Origin: Streptomyces marokkonensis | Lineage (GTDB): Bacteria > Actinomycetota > Actinomycetes > Streptomycetales > Streptomycetaceae | Length of the DNA stretch: 64,000 bases | Direction of reading: 5' to 3' | Assembly (NCBI RefSeq): GCF_008312835.1 | Contig: NZ_VSKS01000001.1 | Coordinates: 186,001-250,000 of the forward strand | Shown: positions 59,747-64,000 of the stretch, piece by piece | Position numbering within the stretch: the stretch's first letter is position 1 | Layout of the letters: every line of letters begins with the position of its first letter | Notes under the pieces: generated by a model | Databases searched by the model: none | Seen by the model: the letters and a program-made list of their open reading frames with translations, nothing else | Told to the model about the DNA's origin: nothing | Program-made: the position numbers and the translations under genes

Positions 59747-60256
59747 ATGTCCACCCACGCAACGGCATCATCCGGGGTCCAGGTCTGCTCCCTGAAGCGG
59801 GACACCCCGCAGTCGATCCCGGCGAACAGCCCGTACACGGTCATCAGGTTCCCGTTCGGGGCCGCCGAGTCCACCGACCGTTTCGCCATGCACCAGGTCG
59901 AACAGCCGGACGGCTATACAGTCACGAGCTGGGACACGGACGACCGCTCCGGGCTCATATGGCCCAGCGCGGCCGGCTGGGGCACGCTGTACGCGATGAT
60001 CCAGTGGGAGGCGGGAGGCTACGACGAACTCCGGGACCAGTTCGTCCGGGACCCGCTCGGCCTCACCCCGTCGCCCAACGACACCACGGCGACGGAGCAC
60101 CGGCCGCCCAGCCCCGGCATGCAGTGCTGGACGAAGCAGTGGGGCCTCTTCGTCGACCCGGCCGTCCCCCTGGCCCTGCGCGCCACCCATGACGACACGG
60201 TGGCGCGCAAGATCGTCCTGGCGGAGTTCAAACTCGTCATCCACGAGGCCGCCTGA
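59747..60256 (+). CDS. Hypothetical protein
   Basis: A 169-residue soluble protein (VQVCSLKRDTPQSIPANSPYTVIRFPFGAAESTDRFAMHQVEQPDG ... IQWEAGGYDELRDQFVRDPLGL). It has mixed strand/helix character, several Trp and no signal. It resembles hypothetical proteins carried near mobile or variable loci in streptomycetes; I cannot name a family. ATG 59747, without a clear ribosome-binding site. It overlaps the region used by the longest alternative start of the divergent lipoprotein gene, which favours the short lipoprotein start. Confidence 0.65.
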   Translation: MSTHATASSGVQVCSLKRDTPQSIPANSPYTVIRFPFGAAESTDRFAMHQVEQPDGYTVTSWDTDDRSGLIWPSAAGWGTLYAMIQWEAGGYDELRDQFVRDPLGLTPSPNDTTATEHRPPSPGMQCWTKQWGLFVDPAVPLALRATHDDTVARKIVLAEFKLVIHEAA

Positions 60257-60290
60257 CCGGTAAACACGGAACGTGGCGTACGCGTAGGCC

Positions 60291-60704
60291 TCACCCTCCC
60301 GCGGCGCAGGGGGCGGGCACCGGGCCCGGCCGGCCCGCCCTGGGCATGGCCAGCAGCTCGAGGCCGCGTTCCCGCGTCACCACCGGCCCCAGGACGGGGT
60401 CGGCCAGCAGACCGAGCGGTGCCAGCAGACCGAGCGGTGCCAGCAGACCGAGCGGCGCCAGCAGGCCCGGCCCCGGCGGCGACCAGGACGGCAGCGCGGC
60501 ACGGATCACGCGCCACGCCGTGTCCGTGTCCCCCCACCGCGCCGACTCCCACGCCTCGGCCACCGCCTGTCCGAAGGCACCACCGGGCGCGTAGCGGTAG
60601 GTGCAACGTCCGCGTGTTGTGATCCGGAAGGACGAGAACCCACTTTTCTCGTAGGACGTCAGCCGTAGGCTGTCGTGGAAGAACTCAGGGGGGAAGATGA
60701 TCGA
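60291..60704 (-). pseudogene. 5'-truncated hypothetical gene
   Basis: An open minus-strand frame reads FPPEFFHDSLRLTSYEKSG ... RITTRGRCTYRYAPGGAFGQAVAEAWESARWGDTDTAWRVIRAALPSW, then LLADPVLGPVVTRERGLELL. The clean helical sequence continues without a normal start codon up to an in-frame TAG at 60705-60707; the only starts lie well inside (GTG 60563). The upstream part is overlapped by the plus-strand gene that begins at 60697, so the gene appears to have lost its start. A short functional product from GTG 60563 cannot be excluded. Confidence 0.5.
60403..60456. repeat. 18-bp tandem repeat, three copies
   Basis: GCCAGCAGACCGAGCGGT/C occurs three times in a row (60403-60420, 60421-60438, 60439-60456). 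On the minus strand it encodes LLAPLG three times in the truncated gene. Confidence 0.9.
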
Positions 60705-62016
60705 CTATTGCAAGGCGACCGTTCCGGTGTGGACGCTGGCGACGGGTGATGTGCAGGTGCCCGCGGTGGCCGGGGACAAGCCGATGACGGCTGAGCGCCT
60801 GGCCGAACTGCGCGGTGTGCTGGCCGTGCTGGCCGACCGGCCGATCGCCACGCTCGAGGTGCATCCGCTGCCCGAGGGAATCGACCGGGGCCGGGGCATC
60901 CCGCTCGACGCCGCGAGTCCTCTGGCGCAGCACCTGTCGCAGCTCATCACGCAGTCGGCGCAGGGTTCCTCCACGGCGGCCAGGGCGACCGCCTCCGGCG
61001 AGAACCTGTACCGCATGGTGGTCCCGGCCAAGTTCGCCGCCCAGCTGGGTCAGGGCATCGTCCGCCCCATGACGGTGAGGGGGGCGGACGGCAAGCTGTA
61101 CACCGCACTCGTGAACTCGACGACAAAGCGCATCGCCGGGCATGTGACGTTCGAGCCGGTCGGCAAAGCGGCGGCGGCGGGCGCGGCCGGTGGCGCCGGT
61201 GCGACGGCCGGCGTGGCGGCCGCCGGCAGCGTGGCGCTCACCGTGGCCGCACCGCTCGTCCTCATGGCCGTGGCGGTAGGGGTGAGCGCGAACGCCGACC
61301 GCAAGCGCCAGCAGGCCATCGAGCGGATCACGGAACTGCTGGAGCAACTGAACGAAAAGCAGCTCGACGACGAGCGCCGCGAACTCGACGGCTGCCGCTA
61401 CGCGATCGACAAAGCCACCGCCATCCTGCTCGACCAGGGCAAGCTCGGCGTCTCGCTGGGACTGGACTCGGCGATCCATGCCATCAGCAAGGCGCTGATC
61501 GACGTGCGCGACCGGCTCGCCCGGTGGCAGGCGGCACTCGACAAACTGCCCGACGACAAGCCCGTCGAGATCGGAACGCTGACCGAGGCGTTCCCCGGCA
61601 TCGACGATCACGGCGGCACGTTCCGCACGCATCTTGAACTCGCCGACCTGGCCATTGCGTTGCAGCGGCGGGTCAACGTCCTTCAGGCCGTCGAGCACGC
61701 TCAGAGCGACCCTGGGAACCTGTTCGAGAACTTCACCCGCGCACTCAAGGCCGACCAGCAGCGCCTCGACGAACTGGAGTCGGGCATCGCCGGTGTCCTG
61801 GTGCGCGTGTCGGCGCTGGAGCTGGCACGCCCGAACAGCAAGCTCCCCGTCCTCACGACGGGTGAGGTCGACCGCCTGATGCGCACGGCGCACCGGCTCC
61901 ACCGGCTGGGCGACGGCGTCACTGTGGGCGGCCGTCCGGCGGACGTGACAATCGAGATCCTTCGTGACAAGGACGGCTCGGTGGTCGTGTTCCCCGCGCT
62001 GCCCGCGGAGGTGTAG
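60697..62016 (+). CDS. Hypothetical membrane-associated protein with coiled coil
   Basis: A 439-residue protein. The N-terminal 150 residues form a compact mixed domain (TVPVWTLATGDVQVPAVAGDKPMTAERLAELRGVLAVLADRP). An Ala/Gly-rich hydrophobic stretch (about 157-200, VGKAAAAGAAGGAGATAGVAAAGSVALTVAAPLVLMAVAVGV) could span the membrane once or twice. A heptad-like helix follows (ERITELLEQLNEKQLDDERRELDG), then a helical C-terminal half. Strong GGGGGGAAG ribosome-binding site. G/C bias at third codon positions is slightly lower than in neighbours. No family recognised; the layout resembles pore- or membrane-remodelling helpers, not proven. Confidence 0.75.
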   Translation: MIDYCKATVPVWTLATGDVQVPAVAGDKPMTAERLAELRGVLAVLADRPIATLEVHPLPEGIDRGRGIPLDAASPLAQHLSQLITQSAQGSSTAARATASGENLYRMVVPAKFAAQLGQGIVRPMTVRGADGKLYTALVNSTTKRIAGHVTFEPVGKAAAAGAAGGAGATAGVAAAGSVALTVAAPLVLMAVAVGVSANADRKRQQAIERITELLEQLNEKQLDDERRELDGCRYAIDKATAILLDQGKLGVSLGLDSAIHAISKALIDVRDRLARWQAALDKLPDDKPVEIGTLTEAFPGIDDHGGTFRTHLELADLAIALQRRVNVLQAVEHAQSDPGNLFENFTRALKADQQRLDELESGIAGVLVRVSALELARPNSKLPVLTTGEVDRLMRTAHRLHRLGDGVTVGGRPADVTIEILRDKDGSVVVFPALPAEV

Positions 62017-62050
62017 GCGCGCGGGCTTCCGCTCGCCTCGGTCGACACCC

Positions 62051-62491
62051 TCACCCGCAGACCAGCACCGCCCGGACGGTCTTGCCGCCGGGCGGGTGGG
62101 GGACGCAGTCCCAGTGGTCGGTGAGGGCGGTGACGAGTGCCAGGCCGCGTCCGCCGAGGGGGAGCGCGCCAGGCCCGTCCTCCGCCGGGGCCGGCCGCGG
62201 CCACAGGTCCCCGCGGGCGTCCGTGACCTCGACGCGCAGACGGTCCGCGGCGGGGTCGAGGGCGAGGGTGAGCCGGAAGCGGCGGCCGGGCACGCGGCCG
62301 TGCAGGACGGCGTTGGCGGCCAGCTCCGCGACGACGAGTTCGGCACGCTCGGTGAGGTCGTGGGACGCGCCCCGGGAGCGCAGCTCGGTCACCGCGAGGA
62401 GACGGGAGAGACGAGCGCCGCGCCGCGTGGACGACAGCAGCTGGGTGAAGGTGCCGACGGGGGCGCCCACTTGGGGTGTTGCGTGGTTCAT
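62051..62491 (-). CDS. HATPase_c-type ATP-binding regulator
   Basis: A 146-residue RsbW-like GHKL ATPase: N-box ELVVAELAANAVLHG (Mg-binding Asn), G1 VEVTDARGD, G2 PLGGRGLALVTALTDHW. It is the second such gene in the window (the other is at 28021). ATG 62491 lacks a strong ribosome-binding site. It faces away from the membrane protein at 62824 across a 332-base gap holding a 14-base direct repeat. Likely a serine-kinase anti-sigma-type protein. Confidence 0.85.
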   Translation of the reverse strand: MNHATPQVGAPVGTFTQLLSSTRRGARLSRLLAVTELRSRGASHDLTERAELVVAELAANAVLHGRVPGRRFRLTLALDPAADRLRVEVTDARGDLWPRPAPAEDGPGALPLGGRGLALVTALTDHWDCVPHPPGGKTVRAVLVCG

Positions 62492-62718
62492 GGCGTCAGA
62501 CTGGCGGTCGGACGCGGGCGGTGGCGAGTGCCGCGCCCCGTACGGAGAGTAGGCGTACGGACGGGAAAGCGGGCGGTACGCCGGATTCCCGCGACACTGT
62601 GTGAGGAACGCGGGGCGGCGGCAGAATGAACCGTCGGGCCTGCCACACCCTCCCGGCGCGGACCGCCGTCCGGTGTGGCCGATACCGGCCCGCGGGGTCG
62701 TCCCGGGGTGTATATCTG

Positions 62719-62747
62719 TGCCTTCACCCGGGATGCCTTCACTCGGG
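62719..62747. repeat. Direct repeat TGCCTTCACYCGGG
   Basis: TGCCTTCACCCGGG (62719-62732) and TGCCTTCACTCGGG (62734-62747) differ at one base and are spaced 15 bases apart, about 80-105 bases upstream of the membrane-protein start. Position fits a regulator site. The rest of the 62492-62823 gap shows nothing else I can name except GTGAGACGTGAGACG near the ribosome-binding site. Confidence 0.55.
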
Positions 62748-62823
62748 CGGTCAAACGGGGAGACGCCCGCCGCCACCGTTCCGCGTGAGACGTGAGACGT
62801 GCGAGGGGGAGGGCGGGGATCTC

Positions 62824-63786
62824 GTGGAAGAGCTGTATCACAGCGGGTACTGGGAGGCGGAGGAGAGACGGCGGGCCGCGACGGCCGCGGAGACGCTGAC
62901 CTCCTACGACGCGGCGCTGGGCCGTCTGTCCCGTGCGCCGGAGGAGGTTCCCCTCACCCGTGCGACGATCGGTACGCCGAAGACCGATCCCTCGTGGCAC
63001 GAGTTCGTCGTCGGCCTCCTCGCGTGCCTCCCCGTCGTGGGCGGCCTCTACTCGGCCTTCGGCGTGAGCCGCGCCTTCCCGGACGGTCCGCGGACGGCCG
63101 TCACGATCGGCGCTCTGGCCACTGCCGCGGTGGTCGTCCTGCTGCTCATGGTGACGGCCTTGTGGCTGGCGGACCGACTGGACCGGCCCGGGCGACGGGA
63201 CGCGCTGCTCCGCACGGGCACGGCCATGGTGCTCGCCTGCGTCCGCGCCCTGGAGGCACCGGACGCCGACCACGCCGGGCACCTCCGCAAGCTCGACGAT
63301 CTGTACCGCCGGACCGAGCCCCTCGTCCTGCGGGCCCACCGTGTTCGCGGCACGATCGGAGGCTCCTCGCCGCGGCGGGCCGCCGCCCGGCGGCACGCCG
63401 AGCTGGTGGCGGGCGCGCTGCGTCGGGAGCTGTGCCGGGTGGACGCCGAGCCGCGGGACGCGCTGCGGGACCTCGCCGGGAAGCTGGTGACGGTGTGCGA
63501 GCGGTACGCCGAGGGCCGGATCGGCGGGCTGCTGCCCGAGGAGGATCTCGTGGACGTGGAGCCGGTGACGGTGGCCCGTCAGGCGCTGCGGGAGTCGGCG
63601 CTCATGACGGTGGTGATCTTCGTCGCGTTCTGCGGGGCCCTGGGGGCGTGGCTGGGCTGCCGGGCGGCCGGTGTGCCGGACGACCTCCTGCCGCTGGCCG
63701 CGGCCGCGGGCCTGCTGCTCGGCGGGACTCTCGCCGGCGGCTGGCGGCGGACGGTGCGGTTGGTGGAGCTGCTGCCGGGCCTCTAG
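62824..63786 (+). CDS. Hypothetical membrane protein (four helices)
   Basis: A 320-residue protein. After a charged lead with YWEAEERRRAATAAETL, two helices (about residues 66-85 and 95-118; LACLPVVGGLYSAFGV and AVTIGALATAAVVVLLLMVTALW) form the first pair. A 140-residue Arg-rich cytoplasmic region follows, then two more helices (SALMTVVIFVAFCGALGAWLG and LLPLAAAAGLLLGGTLAGG). No family recognised. GTG 62824 was chosen for the GAGGGGGAGGGCGGGG stretch. Two-plus-two helix layout with a long middle loop resembles some antiphage or toxin membrane effectors, but the resemblance is generic. Confidence 0.7.
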   Translation: MEELYHSGYWEAEERRRAATAAETLTSYDAALGRLSRAPEEVPLTRATIGTPKTDPSWHEFVVGLLACLPVVGGLYSAFGVSRAFPDGPRTAVTIGALATAAVVVLLLMVTALWLADRLDRPGRRDALLRTGTAMVLACVRALEAPDADHAGHLRKLDDLYRRTEPLVLRAHRVRGTIGGSSPRRAAARRHAELVAGALRRELCRVDAEPRDALRDLAGKLVTVCERYAEGRIGGLLPEEDLVDVEPVTVARQALRESALMTVVIFVAFCGALGAWLGCRAAGVPDDLLPLAAAAGLLLGGTLAGGWRRTVRLVELLPGL

Positions 63787-63873
63787 CGTTCCCGGGCCGC
63801 CGGTCCGGTCCGGATCGCGTGCGCGGGGCGGGGCGTCGCGGGACGGTACGGGGAGGTCCCGGCCCGCCTCCGG

Positions 63874-64000
63874 CTACGCGCAGGGGCAGGCCAGTTGAGG
63901 GAGCGCGCGGTTCGGCGAGCAGGTCACCACGGCCAGGGAGAGGTACGAAGGGCGTTCGAGGTAGTGGCCGTACGACACGTCGGCGCCCGAGCGCAGGCGT
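63874..64000 (-). CDS. 3' end of a gene leaving the window (partial)
   Basis: On the minus strand an open frame from the window edge reads RLRSGADVSYGHYLERPSYLSLAVVTCSPNRALPQLACPCA and stops at TAG (complement of 63874-63876). Hydrophobic and cysteine content suggests a small secreted or structured C-terminus. The start lies beyond base 64000. Confidence 0.6.
   Translation of the reverse strand, partial: RLRSGADVSYGHYLERPSYLSLAVVTCSPNRALPQLACPCA

Overview
The window is high-GC actinobacterial DNA. Near-universal G/C third codon positions, many GTG starts, 4-nt ATGA/GTGA overlaps, the das chitobiose locus with DasR sites, SepF-like and PaaX-type genes, a Nur-type operator and several Streptomyces-typical small proteins point to a Streptomyces chromosome. 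No rRNA, tRNA, insertion sequence, prophage or CRISPR array was seen. All identifications come from reading the sequence; no database search was possible.

Layout. 1-2.8 kb: a MAB_1171c-like membrane protein, an amidohydrolase and a small ORF. 2.85-8.1 kb: a tightly overlapping minus-strand operon (PhyH-type Fe/2-oxoglutarate oxygenase, a protein I cannot assign, a PLP decarboxylase fused to a GNAT acetyltransferase, and an MFS exporter). It looks like a compact, undescribed biosynthetic cluster and sits behind an unusual polypurine repeat. 8.25-15.7 kb: the N-acetylglucosamine/chitobiose regulon (dasR, dasABC, dasD) with a second GH3 gene; five DasR-type operators are visible. 15.8-28.5 kb: housekeeping and stress genes, including a SepF-like division protein, an ATPase plus MazG-like pair, an F420-type oxidoreductase, the bacterial RNA-repair pair Hen1/Pnkp, a decayed gene remnant, and the arginine deiminase and ornithine carbamoyltransferase genes.

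28.8-38 kb: a probable 2-aminobenzoate (anthranilate)/aryl-CoA catabolic cluster. It comprises an aryl-CoA ligase, a flavin monooxygenase fused to an old-yellow-enzyme reductase, enoyl-CoA hydratase, acyl-CoA dehydrogenase, a RidA deaminase, a PaaX-like repressor and an atypical alpha/beta-hydrolase-fold protein; a sulfotransferase is embedded in it. 38-41 kb: small and secreted proteins and a PucR-type regulator with a structured upstream region. 41.4-48.4 kb: a flotillin followed by a 1636-residue DUF3686-type AAA+ ATPase, a conserved but functionally obscure pair.

48.6-57.9 kb: an SGNH esterase, then two divergent metal importers. cbiMNQO (cobalt) lies behind a cobalamin riboswitch, and nikABCDE (nickel) behind a Nur-type operator. 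57.9-64 kb: a tandem YciI protein, a lipoprotein that appears to start at ATT, several hypothetical proteins, a 5'-truncated gene, a HATPase-type regulator and the 3' end of a gene leaving the window.
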